DNA from: DASRFA01 sp035651755
GTDB lineage: Bacteria; Desulfobacterota; Binatia; UBA12015
Length of the DNA: 33,913 nucleotides
NCBI GenBank assembly: GCA_035651755.1
Contig: DASRFA010000045.1
Span: forward strand, 1 to 33,913
Direction: 5' to 3'
The stretch's first letter is position 1, and every line of letters begins with the position of its first letter. Shown here piece by piece: positions 7,064 through 15,781 of the stretch. Under the pieces are notes generated by a model. It saw nothing but the letters and a program-made list of their open reading frames with translations. It was not told the DNA's origin and searched no databases. The translations under genes and the position numbers were made by a program.

Positions 7064-9418
7064 TCACCCGCCCGGCCGCCCGGCTGCGGCGGCCGCGTGC
7101 ACCTCGCGCACCGGAAGCTCGATCACGAAGCGGCTCCCGCGCGGCGGGTTGTCCCGCACGCGGATGAAAGCCTGGTGGTCGGCGAGGACCGCGGACGCGA
7201 TCGCGAGGCCCAGCCCGGTGCCCTGCGGCTTCGTCGAGAAATACGGCTCGAAGAGCCGCGCCTTCACCTCCGGCGTCATGCCGATGCCGTCGTCCGCGAT
7301 CTCGAGCGCGACGAGGCCGCGCTCGGCGAAGAAGCGCGTCGCGAGCTCCACCGTCCCGCGCGCCCGGCCGTCGCCGTCGCCGGCCGACGCGGCGGCCGCG
7401 CGCGGCGGAGCCGCGTGCACCGCGGCGACCGCGTTGTCGAGGATGTTCGTCAGCACGCGCCGGATGCCGTCGCGGTCGAGCTCGAGCACCGGCAGGTCGG
7501 ACGCGGCGCGCGAGACGAACTGCACGTCGCGGTGCGCTTCCCGGAAGAGCACCAGCACCTCGTCGACGAGCGCGTTCAGGTCCGTCGGGACGTGCTGTCC
7601 CGCAGGCAGTCGCGCGAAGTGCGCGAACTCGCTCACGAGGTTCTTCAGCACCTCGACCTGCGCGATGATCGTCCGCGTGCACTCGTCGAGCACCTCGCCC
7701 TCGAGCTGGCCGGCGTAGCGCTTGCGGAGGCGCTGCGCCGAGAGCTGGATCGGCGTCAGCGGGTTCTTGATCTCGTGCGCGATCCGGCGCGCGACCTCGC
7801 GCCACGCTTCCATGCGCTGCACCTTCAGCAGCTCGGTCACGTCCTCGAAGAAGAGCAGCGCGCCGATCGCCTGCTCCTCCCCGCGCAGCACGACGCCGGT
7901 CGCGATCAGCTCGACCGCGCCGTCGGGATGCTCGACCGGCATCCGGAGCGCCGGCAGCTTGTCCCAGACGCCCTCGCGCACGCGCTCCTCGAGGTCGCCG
8001 AGGAGGTCGCGCACGCGCTCGAGGCGCGGCTCGGCGAACGCCTCGCGGAACGAGCGGCCGCGGACCGCGTCCGAGATGCCGAGAAGCGACCGCGCGGCCG
8101 CGTTCACCATCTCGACGCGTCCGTCCGGGTCGATCGCGACGACGCCGCCCGCGATGTTCGCGAGGATCGTCTCGAGCGTCCGGCTTCGCTCCGCGAGCTC
8201 GCCATGCGTGGCGCGCAGGTTCGCGGTCATCTGGTTGAAGCCCTCGACCAGGGTCGCGATCTCGTCGCTGCCGGACTCGGGCGGGATCTGCTCGTCGAGG
8301 TGTCCCGTCGCGACCCGGCGCGTTCCCTCCGCGAGCCGCTGGATCGGGCCCGTGATGCTGCGCGCGATCGCGAACCCGAGCCACGTGCCGCCGAAGAGGA
8401 CGACCAGCGACGCCAGCAGCAGCGTGAGCACGTAGTTGTTGATGAGCGGCCGGCGCAGGAGCTTCAGCTGCTTGTACTGCCGGTAGCTCTGCTCGATCTC
8501 CTCGCGCCGGCGGACGACGCTCGCGGGCACGACCTGGTCGACGATCACGACGCCGCGTATGACGCCGCCGCGCCCGTCGATGCGCGCCGCCGCGCGCAGC
8601 ACGTCGCCGGCGTCGCGGTCGAGGGTCGCCGTCGTCTCGGGCTGCGCGAGAGCGCGCTCCAGGAACTCGCGGTCGGCCGCGACGTCGAAGTCGCGGCTCA
8701 GCCCCTCGGCCGACGCGCTCGCGACGAGCTTCGCGTCGGCATCGTAGACCGCGATCGTCGCGGCGCCGTACTCGCGCTGCTTCTCCGCGATGATTGCGGC
8801 CTCGGCATCGAGCCGGCGGTCGGTCGCAGCGCCCAGGCGGCGGGCGATCTCCTGCGCCTCGTGCAGCGCGGTCGCCATCGACTCGCGGTAGTACGCGTCG
8901 GCCATGTCGAGCGAGCCCTCGAGCGCGCTCTCGATCTGGACGGCGAACCAGGTCTCGATCGAGGTGCGGATGAAGCCCAGGGCGACCAGGAAGAGAATGA
9001 CCGCGGGCGCGATCGCGACCGCGGCGAAGCCCGCGACGAGGCGCGTCCGGAGGTGGGAGCCGAGCACGCGCTGGCGGCGCTCGACGACCAGCTTCACGAT
9101 GTTCCGCCCGAGCAGGAAGACCACGAGCAGGATCAGGACGATGTTGAGATTGATGAGGAGGAAGAAGACGACGTTCTGCGAGAGCGTCTGCGCGCTCGTG
9201 AACGGCGGAAGGCGCGTCTCGAACACGATGAAGAGGAAGACCGCGAGCGCGGTCGCGGCGAGGAGGAACGCCTCGCGGCGCCGGAACGGGCGGCGCGCGA
9301 GCGCCGGATCCTCGTCGGGCGGGAGCGTCGGCGGCCCGCTCTCGGCCCAGCCGACGCGATCGAGGTCGACGCCGGTCGAGCGCCGTTCCTGCCCGGTGCG
9401 CTGGCGCGCCCCCTCCAT
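7064..9418 (-). CDS. NtrY-like membrane sensor histidine kinase
   Basis: 784 residues. Hydrophobic helices lie near residues 50-66, 83-104 and 128-150. A periplasmic domain follows (about 150-325), then a fourth helix (328-352), HAMP (353-405), PAS (about 412-530), the phospho-acceptor domain with His548 in AHEIKNPLTP, and an ATPase domain with N box LTNILDNAVAAV, DDGIGM and FSTKPQGTGLGLAI. All catalytic motifs are intact. The architecture is that of NtrY, normally paired with NtrX. Here the next gene encodes an NtrX-like receiver attached to LpxC and no NtrX transcription factor is seen, so LpxC is the inferred target. The signal is unknown. ATG 9418 lies 15 bases after the DUF2905 stop. Confidence 0.9.
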   Translation of the reverse strand: MEGARQRTGQERRSTGVDLDRVGWAESGPPTLPPDEDPALARRPFRRREAFLLAATALAVFLFIVFETRLPPFTSAQTLSQNVVFFLLINLNIVLILLVVFLLGRNIVKLVVERRQRVLGSHLRTRLVAGFAAVAIAPAVILFLVALGFIRTSIETWFAVQIESALEGSLDMADAYYRESMATALHEAQEIARRLGAATDRRLDAEAAIIAEKQREYGAATIAVYDADAKLVASASAEGLSRDFDVAADREFLERALAQPETTATLDRDAGDVLRAAARIDGRGGVIRGVVIVDQVVPASVVRRREEIEQSYRQYKQLKLLRRPLINNYVLTLLLASLVVLFGGTWLGFAIARSITGPIQRLAEGTRRVATGHLDEQIPPESGSDEIATLVEGFNQMTANLRATHGELAERSRTLETILANIAGGVVAIDPDGRVEMVNAAARSLLGISDAVRGRSFREAFAEPRLERVRDLLGDLEERVREGVWDKLPALRMPVEHPDGAVELIATGVVLRGEEQAIGALLFFEDVTELLKVQRMEAWREVARRIAHEIKNPLTPIQLSAQRLRKRYAGQLEGEVLDECTRTIIAQVEVLKNLVSEFAHFARLPAGQHVPTDLNALVDEVLVLFREAHRDVQFVSRAASDLPVLELDRDGIRRVLTNILDNAVAAVHAAPPRAAAASAGDGDGRARGTVELATRFFAERGLVALEIADDGIGMTPEVKARLFEPYFSTKPQGTGLGLAIASAVLADHQAFIRVRDNPPRGSRFVIELPVREVHAAAAAGRPGG

Positions 9419-9432
9419 CGCGCGCGCGGACC

Positions 9433-9654
9433 TCAGCGCCGCAGGAGGTAGAAGAGCAGCGACAGGACGAGGCTCACCACGATCGAGGTCGTGATCGGGA
9501 AGTAGAACGAGAACCCGTCGCGCTTGACCGCGATGTCGCCGGGGAGGCGACCGAGGGGAAACGGGATCCCGAGCCGCGTGGCGACGACGAGCACGCCGCC
9601 GACGGCGACCAGGACGAGCCCGATCCCGATCAACAACCGGCCGAGATCCGACAT
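9433..9654 (-). CDS. DUF2905 small membrane protein
   Basis: 73 residues with two transmembrane helices (LLIGIGLVLVAVGGVLVVAT near 6-25 and a C-terminal one ending LLFYLLRR). They are joined by the family signature RLPGDIAVKRDGFSFYFPI. DUF2905 proteins are common beside ruvB in bacteria but have no assigned function. It lies between ruvB (17 bases away) and the sensor kinase (15 bases away), so it is almost certainly co-transcribed with both. Confidence 0.9.
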   Translation of the reverse strand: MSDLGRLLIGIGLVLVAVGGVLVVATRLGIPFPLGRLPGDIAVKRDGFSFYFPITTSIVVSLVLSLLFYLLRR

Positions 9655-9671
9655 GGGCGACCCGCCCGAGC

Positions 9672-10715
9672 CTATAGCAGTCGGCCCTGGCGCGGTCCCG
9701 CCGGGACGTCCCGGCCGAAATGGCGGTACGCGAGCTCGGTCGCGACCCGGCCGCGCGGCGTCCGCTCGAGATATCCGGACTGGACGAGGAACGGCTCGTA
9801 GACCGCCTCGATCGTCTCGCGCTCCTCACCGAGAAGAGCGCCCAGGCTCTCGATCCCGACGGGCCCGCCCGCGAAGCGGTCGAGCACCGCGAGGAGGATC
9901 GCGTGGTCCATGGGCTCGAGGCCCGCCGGGTCGACCCGGTGGAGCTCGAGCGCGCGCGACGCCGTATCCGCATCGATCGGCTTCCCGGGGCGATGCACCT
10001 GCGCGTAGTCGCGCACCCACTTGAGCTGCCGGTTCGCGATGCGCGGCGTTCCGCGCGACCGGCGCGCGATCTCGTCCGCGCCGGCCGGCGCGAGCACGAC
10101 GTTCAGGATGCGCGCCGACCGCGCGAGGATGCGGGCGAGCTGCTCGCTCCGATAGTACTCGAGCCGGAATGCGGAGCCGAACCGGTCGCGTAGAGGGGCG
10201 TTGAGCATGCCTGCGCGCGTCGTCGCGCCGATCAGCGTGAACGGCTTCAACGCGAGCCGCATGCTGCGCGCCGTCGGCCCCTGGCCGACGATGAGGTCGA
10301 GCTCGAAGTCCTCCATCGCGGGATAGAGGACCTCCTCGACCTTCCGTGGGAGCCCGTGGATCTCGTCGATGAAGAGGACGTCGCCGCTCTCGAGGTCGGA
10401 GAGGAGAGCGGCGAGGTCGCCGCCGCGCTCGACGGCGGGTCCCTGCGTCTTCCGGCACTGGACGCCCATCTCGCGCGCGACGATCTGCGCGAGCGACGTC
10501 TTCCCGAGCCCGGGCGGGCCGCTGAGCAGAATGTGGTCGAGCGGCTCGCCGCGCTCGCGCGCGGCGGCGATCGCGACCGCGAGGTTCTCGCGGACCGGGT
10601 CCTGGCCGACGTAGTCGGCGAGCGACTCGGGGCGGAGCGACGCCTCGAAGCGGAGCTCCTCGTCGGTCGCGATCTGCGAGACCGGGCTCTCGGGCTCGCG
10701 GCGCGGCCGGCTCAT
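9672..10715 (-). CDS. ruvB: Holliday junction branch migration helicase RuvB
   Basis: 347 residues. An AAA+ ATPase with Walker A GPPGLGKTSLAQ, Walker B LFIDEIHGL, sensor 1 GATTRAGML and the arginine-finger region LRDRFGS. A winged-helix C-terminus follows (RTPRGRVATELAYRHFG). Hexamers flank RuvA and pump DNA through the junction. ATG 10715 overlaps the ruvA stop as ATGA. The start fits because the RuvB core (LRPESLADYVGQ) begins about 28 residues later, as is usual. Confidence 0.97.
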   Translation of the reverse strand: MSRPRREPESPVSQIATDEELRFEASLRPESLADYVGQDPVRENLAVAIAAARERGEPLDHILLSGPPGLGKTSLAQIVAREMGVQCRKTQGPAVERGGDLAALLSDLESGDVLFIDEIHGLPRKVEEVLYPAMEDFELDLIVGQGPTARSMRLALKPFTLIGATTRAGMLNAPLRDRFGSAFRLEYYRSEQLARILARSARILNVVLAPAGADEIARRSRGTPRIANRQLKWVRDYAQVHRPGKPIDADTASRALELHRVDPAGLEPMDHAILLAVLDRFAGGPVGIESLGALLGEERETIEAVYEPFLVQSGYLERTPRGRVATELAYRHFGRDVPAGPRQGRLL

Positions 10716-11299
10716 CGCGCGAACCTGCGAAGCGCCTCGCGGATCGCGTCCTCGAGCCGGACGTCGGGCGCGATGCCGCGCAGCACGCGCTCCGCCTCGC
10801 CGCGCCGGTATCCCAGGTTCACGAGCGCGGAGATCGCCTCGGCGTCGCGCGAGCCGGCCGGCGGCTCGCCGTTCGTCGCCGCGGAGGCCGCCGCGTACTC
10901 GCGGCTCCGCTCGCGCAGCTCGAGGACGAGGCGCTCGGACGTCTTCTTGCCGACGCCCGGCACGCGGCACAGCCGGTCGACGTCGCCGGCGGCGAGGGCG
11001 CTGCGAAGATCGCGCGCCGGCATGCCCGACAGGATGTTCAGCGCGAGCCGCGGCCCGACCCCGCTCACCGTGCGGAGCCAGTTGAAGGTCTCCTTCTCCT
11101 CGCCGTCGAGGAAGCCGAACAGCACGAGCGCATCCTCGCGCAGATGCGTCACGACGTCGAGCCGCACGCGCTCGCCCGGCGCGGGAAGGCGCGCATACGA
11201 CTGCAGCGACACGGCGACCTCGTAGACCACGCCCCCGACGTCGACGAGGACCTGCCCCGGGGACTTCGACTCGACGACGCCGCGCAGCGCGCCGATCAT
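10712..11299 (-). CDS. ruvA: Holliday junction binding protein RuvA
   Basis: 195 residues. OB-fold N-terminus (MIGALRGVVESKSPGQVLVD), two helix-hairpin-helix motifs (VSGVGPRLALNIL; VPGVGKKTSERLVLEL) and a C-terminal domain that contacts RuvB (ISALVNLGYRRGEAERVL). It binds the four-way junction as a tetramer. Both ends overlap neighbours: the start with the ruvC stop and the stop with the ruvB start. Confidence 0.97.
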   Translation of the reverse strand: MIGALRGVVESKSPGQVLVDVGGVVYEVAVSLQSYARLPAPGERVRLDVVTHLREDALVLFGFLDGEEKETFNWLRTVSGVGPRLALNILSGMPARDLRSALAAGDVDRLCRVPGVGKKTSERLVLELRERSREYAAASAATNGEPPAGSRDAEAISALVNLGYRRGEAERVLRGIAPDVRLEDAIREALRRFAR

Positions 11300-11838
11300 G
11301 CGCGGCGCACCCGCCAGCGCGGCGCGCCCGCTCCGAGCGGGAGCGAGCGGACCGCCAGCCGGCGCTCGGCGCCGGCGTGGAGCACGTGGCAGATCGCGAC
11401 CGCGAGCGCGTCGGTCGCGTCGCCGGCGGCGTGCCGGCCGCCGAGGATCAGGTCGACGCCGCGCGCGACGGCGTCCTTCTCGGCGCGCCCGAATCCCGTC
11501 ACGGCGCGCTTGACGGTCGCCGGCGGGTAGTCGGCGACCGGGATCCCGCGCCGACCGGCGAGCGCGAGCACCGCGCCGCGCACCTCGCCGAGGCGGAGCG
11601 CGCTCAGGACGTTCCGCCCGACGAACGCGCGCTCCATGGCAATCGCGACCGGCTGCCACTCGTCGAGGAGGAGCTCGATGCGACCCGTGAGGTCGCCGAG
11701 GCGCGCCGCGGCGTCGGGGCCCCGCGGCACCGCGGTTCCCGAGGCGATCGGGCGCGGCGAGCGCAGGGCGGCCTCGACGAGACCCCACCCCGTCACCCGC
11801 GAACCCGGGTCGATTCCGAGCACCCGCAACCCCGCCAC
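11296..11838 (-). CDS. ruvC: Holliday junction resolvase RuvC
   Basis: 180 residues. RNase H-like endonuclease with catalytic Asp10 in LGIDPGSRVTGWG, Glu in AMERAFVGRN and the late acidic pair in GDATDALAVAICH. It cuts junctions processed by RuvAB. The last 20 or so residues are basic (PLGAGAPRWRVRRA). It lies 46 bases downstream of yebC and overlaps ruvA as ATGA. Confidence 0.97.
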   Translation of the reverse strand: MAGLRVLGIDPGSRVTGWGLVEAALRSPRPIASGTAVPRGPDAAARLGDLTGRIELLLDEWQPVAIAMERAFVGRNVLSALRLGEVRGAVLALAGRRGIPVADYPPATVKRAVTGFGRAEKDAVARGVDLILGGRHAAGDATDALAVAICHVLHAGAERRLAVRSLPLGAGAPRWRVRRA

Positions 11839-11884
11839 CTCCTGCCCTCGCGCCCGGCGCGCCGCCGCGCCGCGCTTCCGCCCG

Positions 11885-12637
11885 CTATGCGCTCAGACGG
11901 GCGACCTCCTCGTCGTCGATGTCGGCGTTCGCCGACACGCTCTGGACGTCGTCCTGGTCCTCGAGCGCCTCGAGGAGGCGGAGGAGCCGCGCCGCGTCCT
12001 CGCCCGTCACCCGCACGGTCGCGCTCGGGACGAGCGCGATCTCGGCGCTCGTCGGCTCGAGGCCCGCCGCGAGCACCGCCTCGCGCACCGTCTCGAAGCG
12101 CTCCGGCTCGGTCGTCACCTCGAAGCCGCCGTCGGTCGCGGCGACGTCGTCCGCGCCCGCCTCGAGCGCGAGCTCCATCAGCCGGTCCTCGTCGGTCGCG
12201 GCGCCGTCGATGACGAGGACACCCCGCTTGTGGAACATCCACGCGACGCAGCCCGCCTCGCCCAGGTTGCCGCCGAACTTGGTGAAGAGGCGCCGCACGT
12301 CGGCGACCGTTCGATTGCGGTTGTCGGTCAGCGCCTGGACGATGACCGCGACGCCGCCCGGGCCGTAGCCCTCGTAGGTCACGTCCTCGTAGGTCGCGCC
12401 GTCGGCCTCACCCGTGCCCTTCTTGATGGCGCGCTCGATGTTGTCGTTCGGCATGCTGGCGGCCTTCGCCGCGAGCACCGCCGTCCGGAGGCGCGGGTTG
12501 AAGTTCGGGTCACCGCTCCCGCCGAGCCGGGCGGCGACGGTGATCTCCTTGATGAGCTTCGTGAAGACCTTGCCGCGCTTCGCGTCCTTGGCCGCCTTCT
12601 TGTGCTTGATGGTGCTCCACTTGGAGTGGCCGGACAT
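11885..12637 (-). CDS. yebC: YebC/PmpR family protein
   Basis: 250 residues with the family start MSGHSKWSTIKHKKAAKDAKRG, the phrase NIERAIKKGTGEADGATYED and the GYGPGGVAVIVQALTDNRNRT core. YebC proteins were described as DNA-binding regulators and more recently as ribosome-associated factors that relieve stalling; either role is possible. It is the first gene of the minus-strand run that ends with receiver-lpxC and is preceded by GGGAGCGGGAAG, a usable ribosome site. Confidence 0.96.
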   Translation of the reverse strand: MSGHSKWSTIKHKKAAKDAKRGKVFTKLIKEITVAARLGGSGDPNFNPRLRTAVLAAKAASMPNDNIERAIKKGTGEADGATYEDVTYEGYGPGGVAVIVQALTDNRNRTVADVRRLFTKFGGNLGEAGCVAWMFHKRGVLVIDGAATDEDRLMELALEAGADDVAATDGGFEVTTEPERFETVREAVLAAGLEPTSAEIALVPSATVRVTGEDAARLLRLLEALEDQDDVQSVSANADIDDEEVARLSA

Positions 12638-12731
12638 CTTCCCGCTCCCGCGCGCGCGGGCGCTCGACGGCGCGCGTCAGAGCGTCGTTTACCACAGGTG
12701 CTACGGGCGCGAAACGTCGGTCGTCACGGGT

Positions 12732-12761
12732 TTGCCGCCGGGACGGCGGCGGCGGTATGGT
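12732..12761 (+). promoter_or_regulatory. Sigma-70-type promoter for rlpA
   Basis: TTGCCG (12732-12737) and TATGGT (12756-12761) are separated by 18 bases, with a predicted start near 12768. The -10 element covers an ATG at 12757 that could otherwise be taken as the rlpA start. This supports the GTG at 12799 instead. Confidence 0.45.
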
Positions 12762-12798
12762 CGCCCCTCGTTCGCAGGGTGCGGGCGGGGAGGCGGTC

Positions 12799-13473
12799 GT
12801 GGCTGGGAGAGGGTGCCTGTGGCGGGGGTTCGTCGCAGGGATCGCGGGCGTCGCTTTGGCGGCGTGCTCGGGGGCGCCGGCACGGCCGGTTGCGCCGACG
12901 GTGGCGGTCGCGTCGTGGTACGGGCCCGGCTTCCACGGGAAGCCGACCAGCAGCGGCGAGATCTACGATCAGTACGGCTTGACGGCGGCGCATCCGTCGT
13001 GGCCGCTCGGGACGCGGGTCCGCGTCACCAACCTCGACAACGGGCGCACGACCGAGGTCCGCATCAACGACCGCGGGCCGTTCGTCGCCGGGCGCGACAT
13101 CGATCTCTCCTATGCGGCGGCGCGGCAGCTCGCGATGCTCGGCCCGGGCACGTGCCCCGTGCGCCTCGAGCCGCTCGCGCCGGGCACCCTGGCGGCCGTG
13201 CAGTTCGCCGTGCAGGTCGCGGCGTTCGAGGACGAGGCGCGCGCGCGCGACTACCGCCGTCGCCTCGCCGATGCCGCCTTCCCGGATCGCCCGGATCGCG
13301 ACGGGCACGGGCCGAGCGTGTACGTCGCCGCCGCCGGCTCGCCGAGCGGCCCGGTGTATCGCGTCCGGGTGGGCCCCTACCCCGAGCGCTCGGTCGCGGA
13401 ATCGAGCGCGGCGCGCCTCGCGAGCGCCGGCCTGCCGGTCGTCGTCGTCGAGGAGACGACGTCGTTCCGCTGA
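12799..13473 (+). CDS. rlpA: RlpA-like septal lytic lipoprotein
   Basis: 224 residues from GTG 12799, preceded by GGGGAGG at good spacing; ATG 12757 is rejected because it lies in the promoter. A lipoprotein signal peptide ends at lipobox LAAC. A double-psi beta-barrel domain follows, with ASWYGPGFHGKPTSSGE, LTAAHPSWPLGTRVRV and NDRGPFVAGRDIDLS, keeping the acidic catalytic residues of RlpA. A SPOR domain (FAVQVAAFEDEARARDY to YRVRVGPYP) binds denuded septal peptidoglycan. In Pseudomonas aeruginosa RlpA is a lytic transglycosylase acting on such strands. It is first in a plus-strand pair. Confidence 0.93.
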   Translation: MAGRGCLWRGFVAGIAGVALAACSGAPARPVAPTVAVASWYGPGFHGKPTSSGEIYDQYGLTAAHPSWPLGTRVRVTNLDNGRTTEVRINDRGPFVAGRDIDLSYAAARQLAMLGPGTCPVRLEPLAPGTLAAVQFAVQVAAFEDEARARDYRRRLADAAFPDRPDRDGHGPSVYVAAAGSPSGPVYRVRVGPYPERSVAESSAARLASAGLPVVVVEETTSFR

Positions 13474-13522
13474 GCGCGACCGGCGCGTTGCAATTCAGCG
13501 CTTCCCTTCCTAAAGGCGGGCC

Positions 13523-14704
13523 ATGCGGCCAGACGTGACGCGCTTTCGCGAAGCGACCGAGGTTCCGCTTCTCGACACGGACGGCGCGTGGCTCGAGAGG
13601 ACGGCCGTCGCCGCTCGCGTCGCCGCGTTGCCGAGCGGCAAGGTCGCGCGCTTGACGAGCCCATCCCCGCTCGACGCGACGCGCGCCGCCGAGCTCTTCC
13701 GCGCGCTCGCGGGCTCCGGCCGCGGCTTCGCCGTCCGGATCTCGCTCGCGGCGATCGAGAACCGCGCGCTGGTCGAGGAGGCTGCGCGCGCCGGCTGCAT
13801 CGCGATCGAGCTCGCGCGCGAGGGCGCGCTGCGGGAAGCGCTCGCCTCGGGGCTCGACGGCGGGCCCGCCGCGTGCGACCGCATCGTGAACGGGCTCCGC
13901 CGCGTGCGCGGGCTCGGGATCGCGACCGTGCTCGACCTGCCGCTCGGCCTGCCGGACGACGACGAGGGCGTGTTCGAGCGCGCCGTGCGGCTTTCCCGGC
14001 GCGCGCTCGTCGCGGTCCCGATCGTGCGCCGCGCCGATCCGTCGGACGGCGGATGGGCCGCGACCGCGTCGCTCGATGGGCCGCGCATGGACCCCGAAAG
14101 CCTCGAGAACGGGCTTCGATGGGCGCGCACGACGCTGACGCGCCACGTCGCGATCTGGCGCCGCGCGCTCTGGCCGGCCGGCACGCGCCGCCTCGCGCTC
14201 GCCGCCGGCTACCGCGAACGGCGCGCGCTCGCGCGCCTCCGGCGCGACGGCCGCTACACGCCGACGATGCACCTCCTGCGTCGCCTGAATCGCACGGCGC
14301 GCGCCCGCGCGCGCAGCTTCCTCGGGACCTCCGTCTCCGCCGGGGCGGAGACGCTCGCGATGCCGCGGCGGGCCTGGCTCCGCACGAAGGCGGCGAGCGA
14401 CGCGGGACTGCGTTCGCTCGTGATCCACGTCGAGGGCGCCCTCGACCTGCGCGGGGCGCGCGCCCTCCTCGCGCGCGTGCGCGAGGCGCTCGCGGCCGGC
14501 TACCAGCGCGTCACGATCGACGTGCGCGGGATCGACGCGGTATCGCCCGAAGTCGTGACGCGGTTCCTCGCGGAGAACCGGAACCGGCTGCTCGAGGCCG
14601 CGGGCCGCGTCCGGATCGAGAACCTGCGCGGCAAGCTCGAAGCGCTGCGCCGCCAGCTCGGCGACCTCGAGACCCTGCGCGCCCTCGAGGCTGCCGCGGC
14701 CTGA
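13523..14704 (+). CDS. Cysteine-less radical-SAM-like protein with C-terminal STAS-like domain
   Basis: 393 residues. Residues about 35-170 resemble the second half of a radical SAM barrel as found in B12-binding radical SAM proteins: a ELFRALAGSGRGFAVRISLA strand-helix unit, EEAARAGCIAIELA, then VRGLGIATVLDLPLGLPDDD. There is no CxxxCxxC cluster and only two cysteines in total, so it cannot bind the usual iron-sulfur centre through that motif. The region near 215-260 is basic and matches the helical tail of such enzymes. Residues about 290-385 form a STAS-like domain (SLVIHVEGALDLRGARALL; VTIDVRGIDAVSPEVVTRF), as in anti-sigma-factor antagonists. AAAGG precedes ATG 13523. Function unknown; probably a binding or regulatory protein. 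Confidence 0.6.
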   Translation: MRPDVTRFREATEVPLLDTDGAWLERTAVAARVAALPSGKVARLTSPSPLDATRAAELFRALAGSGRGFAVRISLAAIENRALVEEAARAGCIAIELAREGALREALASGLDGGPAACDRIVNGLRRVRGLGIATVLDLPLGLPDDDEGVFERAVRLSRRALVAVPIVRRADPSDGGWAATASLDGPRMDPESLENGLRWARTTLTRHVAIWRRALWPAGTRRLALAAGYRERRALARLRRDGRYTPTMHLLRRLNRTARARARSFLGTSVSAGAETLAMPRRAWLRTKAASDAGLRSLVIHVEGALDLRGARALLARVREALAAGYQRVTIDVRGIDAVSPEVVTRFLAENRNRLLEAAGRVRIENLRGKLEALRRQLGDLETLRALEAAAA

Positions 14705-14707
14705 CCA

Positions 14708-15781
14708 TCAAGCGCCGCGGAGCCCGCGGCGCGACCAGTCCTGCAGGATGTGCTCGTAGTCGATCGCGACCGGCGCCGGCGCATCGACGGCGGCACGCCG
14801 GCGGCGCTCGCGCCACTCGGCGAGCGCCGCGCGCAGCCGCTCCCGCAATCGCTTCCGCGCGCCCGCGGCGCGCACGCCGCTTCGCTCGAGGATTCCGACC
14901 ACCCGCCCCCGCGTGTCGGGCCGGAGGTGGCCGCGCCGCACCAGGTCGTCGAGCGAGTTCCTGAGGCGCTCGACGGTGTAGCCGCTCTGATCGATGAGCG
15001 CGCCCGCGATGTCGGGGATGCCCTCGGCGTCGAGAAGACCGATCTCGTAGAGCGACGCGCCCGTCTGGAACGAGTTGAACGCGGGCACGAGGCGCGCGCC
15101 GAAGGCATGGAAGCGTCCGGGGGGCGTCCGCCGCTCGAGGTTGATGTAGATCCGCGCGACCGCATCGACGTGCCCTGCTTCCGAGAGCGCCTCGGCGGCG
15201 CGCTCGATCCGCGCCATCGCGAGCCGCTCGACGGCGAGCGCCGCCAGCACGTCGGCGAGCCGCGCGGGCGACAGCGCGCCCGAGAGGACGTCCGCGTAGA
15301 GCGAGTAGATCAGCGGGTCGCTCTCCCAGTCGTCCCCGAACAGGACCTCGCGCGGCGCCGCCGGGCCGCGCACGCGCGCCTCGAGCAGCTCGGCAAGCTT
15401 GTACCCGATCTGCTCCGTCAAGCTCTTGAAGCGCCCGCGCATGAGGTTCCGGAGCTGGTCCTTGAACGTGATGCCGTCGTACTCGATCCCGTCGAGGTCG
15501 AGCTTCTGCCGGATGGCTGTCCCGATCTGCGGCGGGCTCGCGGACAGGAAGAAGACGTACGGCCGCTCGCCGCGCGCGAGCGCGCTCCGGCGGAGCGCCC
15601 GGATGAGCTGCGGGACGCCCGGCAGATGGACCTTGTCGGCGGCGGACTCGAACGGGATGCGGACGAGCTGGCGGAAGGTCTCGAACTCGGTCCGCAGGTA
15701 CGTCTTGTCGAGGTCCCAGCGGAACGTGACCGCCGGCTCGCCCCCCGCCGGAGCGGGCGCCTCGGGCTCGGCTCGGCTCAC
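14708..15781 (-). CDS. App1/HAD-like phosphatase domain protein coupled to plsX
   Basis: 357 residues from GTG 15781, which overlaps the plsX stop as GTGA. The N-terminal domain has a DxD nucleophile motif (FRWDLDKTYL, Asp23 and Asp25), a second motif VFFLSASPP, a conserved lysine region TFKDQLRNL and an acidic motif LFGDDWESDPLIYSLYAD. This order fits the App1 (DUF2183) branch of the HAD-like phosphatases, which includes phosphatidate phosphatase. The C-terminal half is helical and basic, with no known domain. Coupling to plsX suggests a role in phospholipid precursor balance, but the substrate is not shown by sequence. It stops 3 bases from the convergent gene. Confidence 0.7.
   Translation of the reverse strand: MSRAEPEAPAPAGGEPAVTFRWDLDKTYLRTEFETFRQLVRIPFESAADKVHLPGVPQLIRALRRSALARGERPYVFFLSASPPQIGTAIRQKLDLDGIEYDGITFKDQLRNLMRGRFKSLTEQIGYKLAELLEARVRGPAAPREVLFGDDWESDPLIYSLYADVLSGALSPARLADVLAALAVERLAMARIERAAEALSEAGHVDAVARIYINLERRTPPGRFHAFGARLVPAFNSFQTGASLYEIGLLDAEGIPDIAGALIDQSGYTVERLRNSLDDLVRRGHLRPDTRGRVVGILERSGVRAAGARKRLRERLRAALAEWRERRRRAAVDAPAPVAIDYEHILQDWSRRGLRGA

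Noticed and set aside
12757..12798. ATG 12757 as rlpA start
   Set aside because: It lies in the -10 element and would add 14 residues before the signal peptide; GTG 12799 has a strong ribosome site.
13488..13516. Promoter TTGCAA-N17-TAAAGG before the radical-SAM-like gene
   Set aside because: The AAAGG is better explained as the ribosome site 6 bases before the ATG, and the -10 match is weak.
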